From positions 1-33,694 of the forward strand of contig NZ_FRAR01000031.1 in the NCBI RefSeq assembly GCF_900142375.1: DNA of 33,694 nt. The letters run 5' to 3'. Below the pieces are notes generated by a model that saw only the letters and a list, made by a program, of their open reading frames with translations, was not told the DNA's origin and did no database searches. The translations under genes and the position numbers were made by a program. Below are positions 7,549-16,629 of this stretch, one piece after another. The DNA comes from Desulforamulus aeronauticus DSM 10349 (GTDB taxonomy: Bacteria; Bacillota; Desulfotomaculia; Desulfotomaculales; Desulfotomaculaceae). The first letter of the stretch is position 1. The number at the start of each line of letters is the position of its first letter.

Positions 7549-10500
7549 CTATGATTGAATACTGCTATTACTAGCCTTTTCCGACTTACTCCACCGACTA
7601 AACACCCGCTGCTTTACATGAGAACTCTTGCTTTTCAAGTCATCTAAGATGGTATAGATCACCGGCACCACCACCAAGGTGAGCAGCGTGGAGGTAATTA
7701 GGCCACCAATAATAGCGTGCGCCATCGGTGCCCGACTTTCGGCACCTGGCCCCAGTGCTAAAGCCAGGGGCAACATCCCTAGGATCATCGCTGTAGATGT
7801 CATGATGATCGGACGTAAACGGGTAAGAGCCGCCCGCCGCAGAGCCTCGTTGCGCTCCACCCCTTTGGCTCGCTGCTGCTTGGTAAAATCAATGAGCAAA
7901 ATGGCATTTTTTGTGACCAAACCCATCAGCATGATAATACCGATCATACTCATAATACTGAGATCACTACCAACAAGTAATAGTCCCAAAATGGCACCAA
8001 CAATGGCCATAGGCAACGAAAGCATAATGGAAAAGGGATCAATATAGCTTTCAAACTGAGCCGCTAGAATAAAGAAAATAAATAACACCGCAGTGACAAG
8101 GGCCAGAATCATCGCCGTAAAGGTCTCGCCCATCATCTCTGAATCGCCGCCGGCATAGAAACTGTAACCTACAGGAAGTTTAATCTCTTTGTTTACCCTC
8201 TCCAGAAAAATTTTATTAAACTCACCTACCGAGAGGCCATTTAGGTTACAAAATAACTGAATCTCTTTGGTTCGATCAAAACGGTCTATTTGACTGGGAG
8301 AAGTGGAGAAAACCGTCTCGGTTACCTGACTTAAAGGAATCATGGGGTACCTGCCATTGTCATCGTACAGGCTCGTCAGATAAATCGTCTGCAACGCAGC
8401 TAAATCTTGACGGTTCGTCTCTTGCAGACGAACCCGTACGTCAAAACGGTCCTCTCCGTCCTCAAATTGGTTCACCACCACACCGTTAAATAAAGTGCGC
8501 AGGGTGTCGGCCACCATAGCTGTACTCACACCTAAATCTGCCGCTACATCTTGTTTTATTCGAATCTGACCCTCGGGATTGCCTGGCTGGTAGCTTGTGG
8601 AAACATCCACCGCGCCGGGAATGGTCTCCATGATTCTTTGGGCCAGTTCAGCATAGCCTTGCATTTGCTCCAGATCGTCACCCAATAATCTAAATTGTAC
8701 CGCTGCTCCGTCGTTCATGCCGGCCTGTTGATTGACGGTGATTCTTACACCCGGCACAGCAACCAGTCTCCCTCTCATATCCATCGCCAATTCATCAAGG
8801 GTGCGATCACGGTCGTGTTTATCCACCACTTTGACAAAAATACTGGCCTTCTCATTTTTAGTGGTAGAATACACCTTGGTTACTTCGGGATAAGTCTGCA
8901 GTATCTCTTCCAACTGCCTGGTAATTTGGCTGGCGGCTCCGGTGCTTAAACCAGCATCCAGTTCTGCCACTACGGTGACCTCAGCCATATCACCACCTGG
9001 TACAAAAGCGGAACCCAGGAAAGGGATCAGCAGTAAGCTACCAAAAAACAACAATACCGCTGCACCAATGGTTTTACGACGATTTCTTAAAACAATGGTA
9101 AGAAAATTAGCATATCTTTGGGTAATCCGATCAAAGCCCCGGTTGAACCCGTTGATAAATTTACCAAAGGGTCCCCTGGGGACATGCTCTTCGTCCTTGA
9201 GATAGCGGGACGACAGCATCGGTACCAAAGTAAAAGCCACAAACAGGGACACCAGCACACTAAATACCACAGTAATACCAAATTGTTTAAAAAACTGTCC
9301 CACAATGCCGCTCATCATCCCCACCGGCAGAAACACCGCTACCACGGTCAGGCTGGTAGCAGTAACAGCTAAGCCCAGCTCGCTGGTGCCATCCCGGGCT
9401 GCGTCCAGCGGAGATTTGCCCATGCGTAGGTGTCGCACAATATTCTCAACGACCACAATGGCATCATCGATGAGCAAACCTACCGCCAATGAAAGGGCCA
9501 TTAGGGACATAAAGTTGAGAGTAAAACCTAACATCTTCATAGCAAAGAAGGTAGCGATAATCGAGGTGGGAATGGCCAAAGCACTAATGAGAGTGCTGCG
9601 CCAATCCCGCAGAAAAACAAATACCGTGAGCACTGCCAGTACACTACCTTCAATCAAGGTGTTCCTGACGTCATTAACCGCGTCCTTTATATAAAGAGAA
9701 TTATCTCTTACGATTTCCAGCTTAACCCCTGGGGGCAACTCCTGCTTTACTTCCTCCACTACTTTTTTAATGTTGTTAGCTACTTTTACGGTATTGGATC
9801 CGGACTGTTTGATAATATCAATGCCAATGGCTGGGTTCCCTTGGTAGCGGGATATACTGTCCTGTTCCTTAACGCCATCCAGCACCGTGGCAATATCTTT
9901 TACATACAGTTGAACCCCTTCCCGCCTGGCTACCGGGAGATTGAGGAATTCCTCCACCCGATTGATCTTCCCTACAGTCCGCAGTGTCATTTCCCGGTCA
10001 CCGCTGCCTACTTTACCACCGGGAACCTCCATATTTTCGTTGCGCAGGCTATTCAGTACCTCAGCACTGGAGATACCATAGGCGGCTAATTTATCTTTAT
10101 CCAGATTAATTTGAATCTCCCGTTTGACATCTCCATAGATATCGATGGAGCCAACCCCATTCACGGTCTCCAAGCGTTTCTTAACGGCATCTTCAACAAT
10201 GGTCGTCATTTCCCGCATGGAAAGCTCCCCCGTTACCGCCAGGGAGATAATGGGCATAGCCGATGGGTCGAAGCGACCGATGACTGGTTCTTCAATATCC
10301 TGGGGGAGTTGACCTCGGATGGTCCCTATTTTATCCCGTACATCCTGGGCCGCCACTTCTGCCGGAGTCTCCAAGGAAAACTCGGCAAAAACCAGAGCAT
10401 AACCTTCCCTGGCACTGGCGTAAATGTGCTTAACACCGGCAATCTGTCCAATAGCTTCCTCTAATTTATAAATAATTTTGCTTTCTATTTGTTCCGGGGA

Positions 10501-10662
10501 AGCCCCTGGCTGCACCACCGTTACAGACACATAAGGAAATTCCACTTCCGGGTAGTCATTAATATTCAGGCCAAGATAGCTGATAATCCCCACGGCCACT
10601 AACGCCAGGATGGTTACCGTTGCAAACACAGGCCTTTTTAAGCTGAGGTTGGTTAAAAACAT
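7549..10662 (-). CDS. RND-family efflux transporter (HAE1/AcrB type), canonical proton relay
   Basis: This 1037-residue pump has the complete two-fold AcrB layout: TM1 at about 10-30, loop 1 (about 33-335), TM2-6, TM7 at about 545-560, loop 2 (about 565-860) and TM8-12. The TM4 motif G-L-L-I-D-D carries D399-D400 and the TM10 motif V-T-K-N-A carries K918, matching the AcrB proton relay. The ATG at 10662 follows the adaptor stop by 15 bases behind CGGGAGGGTG. It is the last gene of the tetR-adaptor-pump operon and is followed by the terminator at 7449-7480. It is only a distant paralogue of the pump at 2249-5383, so the two operons look like independent acquisitions or an old duplication rather than a recent one. 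Confidence 0.94.
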   Translation of the reverse strand: MFLTNLSLKRPVFATVTILALVAVGIISYLGLNINDYPEVEFPYVSVTVVQPGASPEQIESKIIYKLEEAIGQIAGVKHIYASAREGYALVFAEFSLETPAEVAAQDVRDKIGTIRGQLPQDIEEPVIGRFDPSAMPIISLAVTGELSMREMTTIVEDAVKKRLETVNGVGSIDIYGDVKREIQINLDKDKLAAYGISSAEVLNSLRNENMEVPGGKVGSGDREMTLRTVGKINRVEEFLNLPVARREGVQLYVKDIATVLDGVKEQDSISRYQGNPAIGIDIIKQSGSNTVKVANNIKKVVEEVKQELPPGVKLEIVRDNSLYIKDAVNDVRNTLIEGSVLAVLTVFVFLRDWRSTLISALAIPTSIIATFFAMKMLGFTLNFMSLMALSLAVGLLIDDAIVVVENIVRHLRMGKSPLDAARDGTSELGLAVTATSLTVVAVFLPVGMMSGIVGQFFKQFGITVVFSVLVSLFVAFTLVPMLSSRYLKDEEHVPRGPFGKFINGFNRGFDRITQRYANFLTIVLRNRRKTIGAAVLLFFGSLLLIPFLGSAFVPGGDMAEVTVVAELDAGLSTGAASQITRQLEEILQTYPEVTKVYSTTKNEKASIFVKVVDKHDRDRTLDELAMDMRGRLVAVPGVRITVNQQAGMNDGAAVQFRLLGDDLEQMQGYAELAQRIMETIPGAVDVSTSYQPGNPEGQIRIKQDVAADLGVSTAMVADTLRTLFNGVVVNQFEDGEDRFDVRVRLQETNRQDLAALQTIYLTSLYDDNGRYPMIPLSQVTETVFSTSPSQIDRFDRTKEIQLFCNLNGLSVGEFNKIFLERVNKEIKLPVGYSFYAGGDSEMMGETFTAMILALVTAVLFIFFILAAQFESYIDPFSIMLSLPMAIVGAILGLLLVGSDLSIMSMIGIIMLMGLVTKNAILLIDFTKQQRAKGVERNEALRRAALTRLRPIIMTSTAMILGMLPLALALGPGAESRAPMAHAIIGGLITSTLLTLVVVPVIYTILDDLKSKSSHVKQRVFSRWSKSEKASNSSIQS

Positions 10663-10677
10663 CGGTTCACCCTCCCG

Positions 10678-11775
10678 TTACTTAACAGCCGTAACCAAAT
10701 CCTGGTCCTTTAGTTTATTAACATTGGTTACAACAATCTGCTGTCCTTCCGTAAGGCCTTTTTTTATTTCAACCATTTGATTAATAACTTGGCCAATCTC
10801 TATCTGAACTCGTTTAACCTTATTTCCTTCCGGCACAAATACAAAGTACATACCCTGTTTGCTGGTTAAAGCTCCCTGAGGAATTGCCAATACTTCAACA
10901 GCTTCCCCTGTTTTAACCCCTACTTTGGCAAACATACCCGGCTTTAAGAGCAACTCCGGATTATCGACTTTAATTTTGGTTTCAAATACCCTGGCTCCCT
11001 GGTTGGCCACAGGGTTTATTACTTCAACTGTACCAGTAAATTTTTTGTCGCCAAAGGCATCTACAGTTGCTTCTGTCTTAAGACCCTTTTTCATAATAGC
11101 CAGATCCTTTTGCGGAGTATTAACAACCACATATACAGAGGAAATATCCTGTACTGTCATTAAGGAGCCGCTTTGAGCCGACACCATCTGCCCGGTCTTA
11201 ACATTCCGGTTTGCTACTAAGCCGCCAATCGGTGCTATCATGGTTGCATTCGTTAGGTCTTCCTGCGCCATTGCAACACCGGCTGTTGCAGAACTTACGG
11301 TAGCCTCTGCCACTTGAAGGGCCGCTTCTACAGCCTCATACTCTTTGGGGGATATGGCTCCCTGCTGATATAACTCTTGATAACGTTGAAGATCTGCCTT
11401 AGCAGTAATTAATCCTGACTCAGCCTTTTTTAAATCAGCCTGTCTCATAGCAAGGATATGTAGAAAATCCTGTTGTTCGAGGGTCACCAGAGCTTGGCCT
11501 GCTGTCACCTGATCACCGTTTTCTACCAGGATAGAGCTTATCCGTCCACCAGTAGATACCTTGGTACTAATAATTGACTCTTTTACGGCTTCTATGCTGC
11601 CCGTAAGGGTTAAAGTATTTTCCACCTTAACCTTCTCAACCTGCGTAATGGCAACCGTCTGCATGGGTGCTACTTTTGTGGTTTCACCCTTTCCCCAGAT
11701 GTTGCCTCCTTTGAGGACACCAAAGGCAAGTACCGCTATTACTGGAATTAACCAGAGTTTCCACTTGCTTTTCAT
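10678..11775 (-). CDS. RND efflux membrane-fusion (adaptor) protein
   Basis: This 365-residue HlyD/AcrA-type adaptor belongs to the pump at 7549-10662. Unlike the adaptor of operon 1 it has no lipobox. An uncleaved N-terminal anchor (K-W-K-L-W-L-I-P-V-I-A-V-L-A-F, about 4-22) should hold it in the membrane. A lipoyl half (V-S-T-G-G-R-I-S-S-I-L-V-E-N-G-D, about 68-83), an alpha hairpin (about 105-170), the second lipoyl half (A-P-I-G-G-L-V, about 178-200) and a beta-barrel follow. The ATG at 11775 lies 20 bases beyond the tetR stop. The gene sits between regulator and pump, as in operon 1. Confidence 0.9.
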   Translation of the reverse strand: MKSKWKLWLIPVIAVLAFGVLKGGNIWGKGETTKVAPMQTVAITQVEKVKVENTLTLTGSIEAVKESIISTKVSTGGRISSILVENGDQVTAGQALVTLEQQDFLHILAMRQADLKKAESGLITAKADLQRYQELYQQGAISPKEYEAVEAALQVAEATVSSATAGVAMAQEDLTNATMIAPIGGLVANRNVKTGQMVSAQSGSLMTVQDISSVYVVVNTPQKDLAIMKKGLKTEATVDAFGDKKFTGTVEVINPVANQGARVFETKIKVDNPELLLKPGMFAKVGVKTGEAVEVLAIPQGALTSKQGMYFVFVPEGNKVKRVQIEIGQVINQMVEIKKGLTEGQQIVVTNVNKLKDQDLVTAVK

Positions 11776-11795
11776 CCTACCGTCTTCCCCTCTAC

Positions 11796-12353
11796 CTATG
11801 AAATCCTTTTCATAATACCGAACAAAAAGAGTTTTTCTATTTCTTCTATAGCCTCATTTAAGGAAAGGTTATGCTCCTTAAGAAAAGAGAAATTAAAAAC
11901 TCCCTCTATTGTTTTACACAAGGCTAAGTCAATAATCGCTGGATTAATGTTTGGACGTATATCCCCTGTTTCAATTCCTTTTTTTAACAACTTGCTTAAT
12001 TGTTGTCTTTTATATTCCTCTAAAGCGCAGGGTTTCTCCCACTCCTCTGGAAAATATTGCTGTAATTCCTCCACTAACCAATCTGGTGCTTTCTCTCTTG
12101 TTTCTTTATAGATGAGCTCTTTGAATTTTTCAATCCACCCCCCCTCTGTTTGCATCGCCTTAAGAATTCTTGTTTTTTCTAATTCCACGTGGGTTTCAAT
12201 AACCCAACTAATAATCTGATTTTTACTCTCAAAATACTTGTAGACAGTCTTCTTGGAAATTCCAAGATCTGATGCAATATTCTCGATGGTGAACTTTCTA
12301 AAACCAAACTTTAAGATCTGCTGCATGGCTGATTGAATAATTTTGTCCTTCAC
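11796..12353 (-). CDS. TetR/AcrR-family repressor of efflux operon 2
   Basis: This 185-residue regulator has an N-terminal TetR helix-turn-helix (about 18-47, with I-A-S-D-L-G-I-S-K-K-T-V-Y-K-Y-F). A divergent helical ligand-binding domain follows. It starts at GTG 12353 with AGGGAGGT six bases upstream. It is first in the operon, and a 10-bp inverted repeat covering its promoter -10 box is the likely operator. It shares little with the TetR at 523-1101 outside the DNA-binding domain, and the two operators differ. The two pumps are therefore probably induced by different signals. Confidence 0.9.
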   Translation of the reverse strand: MKDKIIQSAMQQILKFGFRKFTIENIASDLGISKKTVYKYFESKNQIISWVIETHVELEKTRILKAMQTEGGWIEKFKELIYKETREKAPDWLVEELQQYFPEEWEKPCALEEYKRQQLSKLLKKGIETGDIRPNINPAIIDLALCKTIEGVFNFSFLKEHNLSLNEAIEEIEKLFLFGIMKRIS

Positions 12354-12367
12354 AAGATGACCTCCCT

Positions 12368-12399
12368 TTGGAAACCAGATTAGTTCCCTTGGTTTCCAA
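12368..12399. promoter_or_regulatory. Operator of efflux operon 2
   Basis: TTGGAAACCA and TGGTTTCCAA are perfect 10-base inverted repeats separated by 12 bases. The outer half overlaps the -10 box of the leftward promoter, and the inner half ends near the tetR ribosome binding site. The long spacing suggests a large footprint, possibly two dimers. Confidence 0.7.
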
Positions 12400-12426
12400 T
12401 TTACAATGTTATTTATAGCTAGTCAA
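12398..12426 (-). promoter_or_regulatory. Sigma-A promoter of efflux operon 2
   Basis: The minus strand has TTGACT (12426-12421), a 17-base spacer and TAAATT (12403-12398). The -10 box overlaps the outer half of the operator palindrome. Confidence 0.6.
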
Positions 12427-12459
12427 GTTAAATTTTTCTAATAAATTATAGTCAAAACA

Positions 12460-12488
12460 TTGCGATAATAATTAATAAATAAGATAAT
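12460..12488 (+). promoter_or_regulatory. Probable promoter of the malic enzyme gene
   Basis: TTGCGA (12460-12465), a 17-base spacer and GATAAT (12483-12488) lie about 70 bases before the start codon. They are divergent from the efflux operon 2 promoter. Confidence 0.5.
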
Positions 12489-12558
12489 GAAATATGTAGA
12501 AACTAGTCATCAGACCCGATATTAGCCAAAAATAAAATTTACAAAGGGGTAACTGGCA

Positions 12559-13980
12559 ATGGTAACATCTTTGAATCTTACCGTACGACTTAAACTATCC
12601 AATCGGCCCGGCACCTTGGCCAAGGTAGTAAACATTATTGCTCAAGAAGGCGGTAGTTTAGGGGCTATTGATTTAGTAACTGCAAGCCTGGATTATATTA
12701 CCCGAGATTTAATGATTCACTTACGGGAAAGAGGCCACATTGAGCAACTGATTCAGGCTTTGCAAAACATTCCGGAAGTTCAGGTTATCCATGTGGTGGA
12801 TCGGGTCTTTACCAGACACCTAGGTGGAAAAATTGAAATGGCACCCAAAAGACCTATTGAAAACTGGGAGGATCTATCGTTAGTCTATACCCCAGGGGTG
12901 GCAGTAATCTGTGAAGCATTGTCCCAGGAACCCGATCTGGCTTATAAATTAACGATGAAGGGAAATACCGTAGCCATTGTTACGGATGGCTCTGCTGTCC
13001 TGGGTTTGGGGAACTTAGGACCCACGGGTGCTCTGCCAGTGATGGAAGGAAAAGCTGTGCTATTTAAGCAATTTGGCAATGTAGATGCTATTCCCATTTG
13101 TCTGGATGTTCACGACTCGCAGCACATTATTGATACTGTGATGGCGCTGGCACCAGCCTTTGGTGGCATTAACCTGGAGGATATCGCCGCTCCTAAGTGT
13201 TTTGAAATTGAGGAGAAATTAAGAGGGTTGTTAGATATCCCTGTTTTTCACGATGATCAACATGGTACTGCTATTGTCACTGTAGCAGGACTCATTAATG
13301 CTTTAAAAGTCGTGGGAAAAGATCTCGGTAGCATTAAACTGGTGATGAGTGGTGCCGGAGCAGCTGGGGTGGCCATTGCCAAAATTTTGCTGCAAGCAGG
13401 AGTGCGTAATCTGATTATCTGTGATAGAAAGGGCGCTATCTCCCCGCGGGATCTCCCTAAGGAACCCTCCAAAGCCTGGTTGGCTCAGCACACTAATCCC
13501 GAGGGTGTGCAAGGCAGCTTAAAGGAAGTCATTGTTGGTGCAGATGTTTTTGTGGGTGTTTCAGCACCGGGACTGCTTAATCGTCAAGATATTATGAAGA
13601 TGTCCAAGCAACCCATTGTTTTTGCTTTGGCCAATCCAGACCCAGAAATCCAGCCTGAGGACATTTACGATATTGCCGGTGTCATTGCCACCGGACGTTC
13701 AGATTATGCCAACCAGATCAACAATGCCCTAGCCTTTCCAGGTGTCTTTCGCGGGGCCTTAAATTGCCATGCCAGAACCATCAATGATGAAATGTGTTTA
13801 GCCGCCGCCTATGCTCTGGCCGGCATTATCAAGGAACAGGAGCTTTCGGCAGAAAATATTATTCCCTCGGTCTTTAATAAAAAGGTGGCCCCGGTGGTGG
13901 CCAAAGCAGTAGCCAAGGAAGCCAGGCGAACCGGTGTTGCCAGGAAGGTAGCCGGCGGTGTACCTGGGGAGGTACTTTAG
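12559..13980 (+). CDS. NAD(P)-dependent malic enzyme with N-terminal ACT domain
   Basis: This 473-residue enzyme decarboxylates malate to pyruvate and CO2 with reduction of NAD(P). An ACT regulatory domain (about 6-80, N-R-P-G-T-L-A-K-V-V) precedes the malic enzyme core. The core contains Y110-T-P-G-V, catalytic lysine K165 (M-E-G-K), metal-site D232/D233 in the signature HDDQHGTAIVTVAGL (231-245), and a Rossmann G-A-G-A-A-G (265-270). The length fits the short bacterial malic enzymes plus the ACT extension. The ACT domain suggests allosteric control by a small metabolite, often an amino acid. The start is ATG 12559 with AAAGGGG upstream. The gene is monocistronic, ending at the hairpin at 14077-14112. 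Cofactor preference is not resolved. Confidence 0.92.
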   Translation: MVTSLNLTVRLKLSNRPGTLAKVVNIIAQEGGSLGAIDLVTASLDYITRDLMIHLRERGHIEQLIQALQNIPEVQVIHVVDRVFTRHLGGKIEMAPKRPIENWEDLSLVYTPGVAVICEALSQEPDLAYKLTMKGNTVAIVTDGSAVLGLGNLGPTGALPVMEGKAVLFKQFGNVDAIPICLDVHDSQHIIDTVMALAPAFGGINLEDIAAPKCFEIEEKLRGLLDIPVFHDDQHGTAIVTVAGLINALKVVGKDLGSIKLVMSGAGAAGVAIAKILLQAGVRNLIICDRKGAISPRDLPKEPSKAWLAQHTNPEGVQGSLKEVIVGADVFVGVSAPGLLNRQDIMKMSKQPIVFALANPDPEIQPEDIYDIAGVIATGRSDYANQINNALAFPGVFRGALNCHARTINDEMCLAAAYALAGIIKEQELSAENIIPSVFNKKVAPVVAKAVAKEARRTGVARKVAGGVPGEVL

Positions 13981-13984
13981 GCCA

Positions 13985-14118
13985 AGAGGCTGTGCGCAAA
14001 GAACAGATGTTGCATCGTAGGGGCAACCTGTGGTCGTCCGCTGTTTGCTACAGCACTGTAAGCCCACTACAAAAAGGGGAATGGCGCAAAAAAGTAGTTT
14101 TGCGCCATTCCCTTTCTA
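13985..14118. repeat. Dispersed intergenic repeat, copy 1
   Basis: It resembles the sequence at 21712-21803. Both begin with a related stretch ending in GATGTTGCA and end in a GC-rich hairpin of the form AAAAAGGGGA(A/G)TGGCGC plus A, GTAG, then the inverse. The middle differs in length and sequence. In each case the element sits at the 3' end of a gene and supplies its terminator. Confidence 0.55.
14077..14112. terminator. Bidirectional terminator between malic enzyme and ankyrin genes
   Basis: GGGAATGGCGCAAAA pairs perfectly with TTTTGCGCCATTCCC around the 6-base loop AAGTAG. It lies between two convergent genes ending at 13980 (+) and 14135 (-). It has an A-rich run on its left side and a T-containing run on its right, so it can serve both strands. 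Confidence 0.75.
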
Positions 14119-14134
14119 CCATCTAAGCAGTAAC

Positions 14135-15388
14135 TTACTGCATTTTCTTCCCCAACAATACCAGCACGTTCTTCTTGCCCATGGATTTTGCATGCATAAG
14201 AGCGGTTCTGCCCTGGTTATCTTGCTCGTTGCTATTAGCACCCTTAGCCAACAGATATTCCACCACTTCTGCATAACCCTTGCCGGCTGCAAACATCAGA
14301 GGGGTGATGCCGTCCTTATTCCTGGCATCTACTGTTGCACCATGGTCGATGAGAATCGCTACGATATCTTGAAAACCATTGCCCGCTGCAGGTAACAGGG
14401 CCACCATACCGTTTTTATCCTTCTGGTCTACGGCTGCTCCGTGATTGAGTAACAACTGAACCAGCTCGGGATAACCGGCGGCCGACGCTAGAATAAGAGA
14501 TGTAATTCCTTCCTGATCAGCAGCATTGACGTCTGCATTCTTCTCTAAAAGCAGGTTAGCCATCTCTTTGTAGCCGCTGGCCGAGGCGATTATCAAAGAA
14601 GTTTTGCCGTAAGAATCTCTGGCATCCACCTGCGCACCGGCATCTAAAAGTAGCTCAACGATCTCGTTGTAGCCTTTAGACACTGCCGGCAGTAGGGCTG
14701 TGCCATTACTTCCCTTAAGGTTAACATCAGCACCCTTATCCAGTAAAACCTTTACCACTCCCGGATGCCCCCTGCCCGCCGCCTGAATTAAGGGGGTGGT
14801 ACCGGATATATTTTGTACATTAACCTTGGCTCCGGCATCCAGCAACATCTTCACCACTTCTAAATGCCCCCCGCTGGCAGCAGCCAATAGCGGTGTAGTA
14901 CCAAAATCATTCCCTTTATTTACGTCTGCCCCCTTTTCCAGAAGGCTGGTGATAACTGCCTGATGTCCCATGGAGGCGGCAGAAATTAAAGCTGTCATAC
15001 CGTCCTTACTTATTCTGTTAACCTCCGCGCCTTGCTCCAATAATAGCTTAACAACCTCTGTATGGCCATTGCCTGCCGCAGCAATGATGCTCGTAACACC
15101 CGAGTCTCCAGCCTCATTAATCCCTGCGCCCTTCTTCAACAGCACTTGCACCACTTCCACATGCCCCTCCTGGGCCGCCTTCACCAGTAAGGGATTCCCT
15201 TGATCCTTTTCCGTTGGACTGAGACCGGCATCTAAAAGCAATTTGACAGTAGCCGTATCCCCTTTTTTCACTGCTTCCACCAGCGTCTCCTTTGTCATGC
15301 TGAGCTGAACCTGATTGGCAGCACAGGAAGTAAGCAGCATGGTCAGGATAACCAATGGGAGTAGATATTTGATTTTGAACAATGTCAT
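14135..15388 (-). CDS. Ankyrin-repeat lipoprotein
   Basis: From the ATG at 15388 this is a 417-residue protein: a lipoprotein signal (lipobox L-T-S-C, Cys22) followed almost entirely by about twelve 33-residue ankyrin repeats. The repeats have the usual pattern T-x-L-x-x-A-A-x-x-G-H-x-x-V-V-x-x-L-L-x-x-G-A-x-V-N; the first and last are degenerate. It should be tethered outside the cell membrane and bind a protein partner. The frame is open to 15460, but that would overlap the upstream carrier gene and spoil the signal peptide. ATG 15388 has GGGAGG only three bases upstream, so the TTG at 15382 may be the true start. It lies 31 bases downstream of the carrier gene and is probably co-transcribed. 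No function can be assigned. Confidence 0.85.
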   Translation of the reverse strand: MTLFKIKYLLPLVILTMLLTSCAANQVQLSMTKETLVEAVKKGDTATVKLLLDAGLSPTEKDQGNPLLVKAAQEGHVEVVQVLLKKGAGINEAGDSGVTSIIAAAGNGHTEVVKLLLEQGAEVNRISKDGMTALISAASMGHQAVITSLLEKGADVNKGNDFGTTPLLAAASGGHLEVVKMLLDAGAKVNVQNISGTTPLIQAAGRGHPGVVKVLLDKGADVNLKGSNGTALLPAVSKGYNEIVELLLDAGAQVDARDSYGKTSLIIASASGYKEMANLLLEKNADVNAADQEGITSLILASAAGYPELVQLLLNHGAAVDQKDKNGMVALLPAAGNGFQDIVAILIDHGATVDARNKDGITPLMFAAGKGYAEVVEYLLAKGANSNEQDNQGRTALMHAKSMGKKNVLVLLGKKMQ

Positions 15389-15419
15389 CAGCCTCCCTAA
15401 AAATAATGTTTGTGGCAAT

Positions 15420-16406
15420 TTATTTAAGCTGGCAACCAGCCCGACAGCAGTCTCCGACAACCGGATGCCTTTCGATAAGTTTTAGGTACCAGGCTGCTGC
15501 CTGGCCTTGGATTAGAAAAGCCAGGGATACCATTAAAGCCGCATCCGCACCAAAGGCTGTGGCTGCCAAACCAATGGAAATGGAAAGATTGCGCAGGGCT
15601 GTGCTGTAGACCAGCGTAATACCATCCTCCCTTTTAAAAAAGGAACGGCTAATTTTGATGACCCCTAAGTAATTAACGGCATAAAACAGCAATTGTACTA
15701 GTAACGCTACAACGATAACGTGACCATTGGAAACAATTTTATGGGAGTTGGTACTAATACTGGTAAAAATGATGTAGATAGCCCCCCAAGCACAAGCGGC
15801 TGGTAGATAGGGTTTAAACTTTTTTTGAAATTCCTGAACCGTATATTTTTTTAATAACAGCCGATAGGTGAGGATTCCCAGCACCAGCGGCAGCAGCACC
15901 ACCAGGCTAAGAGTTTGTAAAACCTCCAACACATTCACCGGTATATACTTACCCACCATTAGCAACAGATACCATGGCGCCAGCAGCGAGCCCGTAATTA
16001 AACTCAGCACCGTCATTTGAATAGCAGCAGCCACATTTCCCCCGGCAAACATGGTGAAGGCAATGGTCATGTTGGAAGTCGGCAGCAGAGCAGCCACTGC
16101 TAAACCAGCAAAAAGCCCCGGTTGCTGTTGCAAGAAGAGATTCCCCAGGAGATAAGCCAGGCTGGGAATAAAGAGAAAATTAATAGCCAATGAAATATAA
16201 AGAAGTCTCTTATTCGTAAGACGTAGCACTTCTCCCAAGGTAAAACCAATCATGGTCGGATAAATCATTAGAATGCTTACAGGCAAAACATATTGTTTAA
16301 AGGCCGAAGTATCCACCTGCAACCCTACCATAAAGCCGGTTAGTAAGACCAGTGGAATGGTTAAAGTTAGATTCTTTGAGGGCAGTAGGAAAATATTTTT
16401 AATCAT
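15420..16406 (-). CDS. Bile acid:sodium symporter (BASS/Acr3-like) family transporter
   Basis: This 328-residue membrane protein has about nine to ten hydrophobic segments. It shows BASS-family features: a G-F-M-V-G-L-Q segment near the N-terminus, P-T-S-N-M-T-I-A-F-T near residue 111, and a C-terminal segment with S-T-A-L-R-N-L-S-I-S-I-G (about 270). Members carry bile acids, organic anions, pantoate or arsenite with Na+ or H+. None of these can be chosen here, and no ars regulator or reductase is nearby. ATG 16406 has AAGGGGGGTG just upstream. It heads a two-gene unit with the ankyrin lipoprotein. The C-terminus is short and cysteine-containing (D-C-C-R-A-G-C). Confidence 0.75.
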   Translation of the reverse strand: MIKNIFLLPSKNLTLTIPLVLLTGFMVGLQVDTSAFKQYVLPVSILMIYPTMIGFTLGEVLRLTNKRLLYISLAINFLFIPSLAYLLGNLFLQQQPGLFAGLAVAALLPTSNMTIAFTMFAGGNVAAAIQMTVLSLITGSLLAPWYLLLMVGKYIPVNVLEVLQTLSLVVLLPLVLGILTYRLLLKKYTVQEFQKKFKPYLPAACAWGAIYIIFTSISTNSHKIVSNGHVIVVALLVQLLFYAVNYLGVIKISRSFFKREDGITLVYSTALRNLSISIGLAATAFGADAALMVSLAFLIQGQAAAWYLKLIERHPVVGDCCRAGCQLK

Positions 16407-16629
16407 TTTTCACCCCCCTTGATCAGGAGCTTACCATCGAGGTGATAATAGGGATCCCTTTTGCTTGTTTATTTTCAGAGTATCATATAAATTAAGTCTA
16501 TTCTGGATTTTAAGGCAGTCTTTAGAGATATTTAAGAAAGTTGTAACAAGTGAGGTTGTTATGAATGGTCTTGATGTGTGGTATTGACGATAGCTTACCA
16601 GATCTACGTGGGGGATGAAGTGATGTGCA

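Noticed and set aside
14030-14395. 121-residue plus-strand open frame
   Set aside because: It is antisense to the ankyrin gene and runs through the terminator hairpin, so it is a shadow of the repeat-rich gene.
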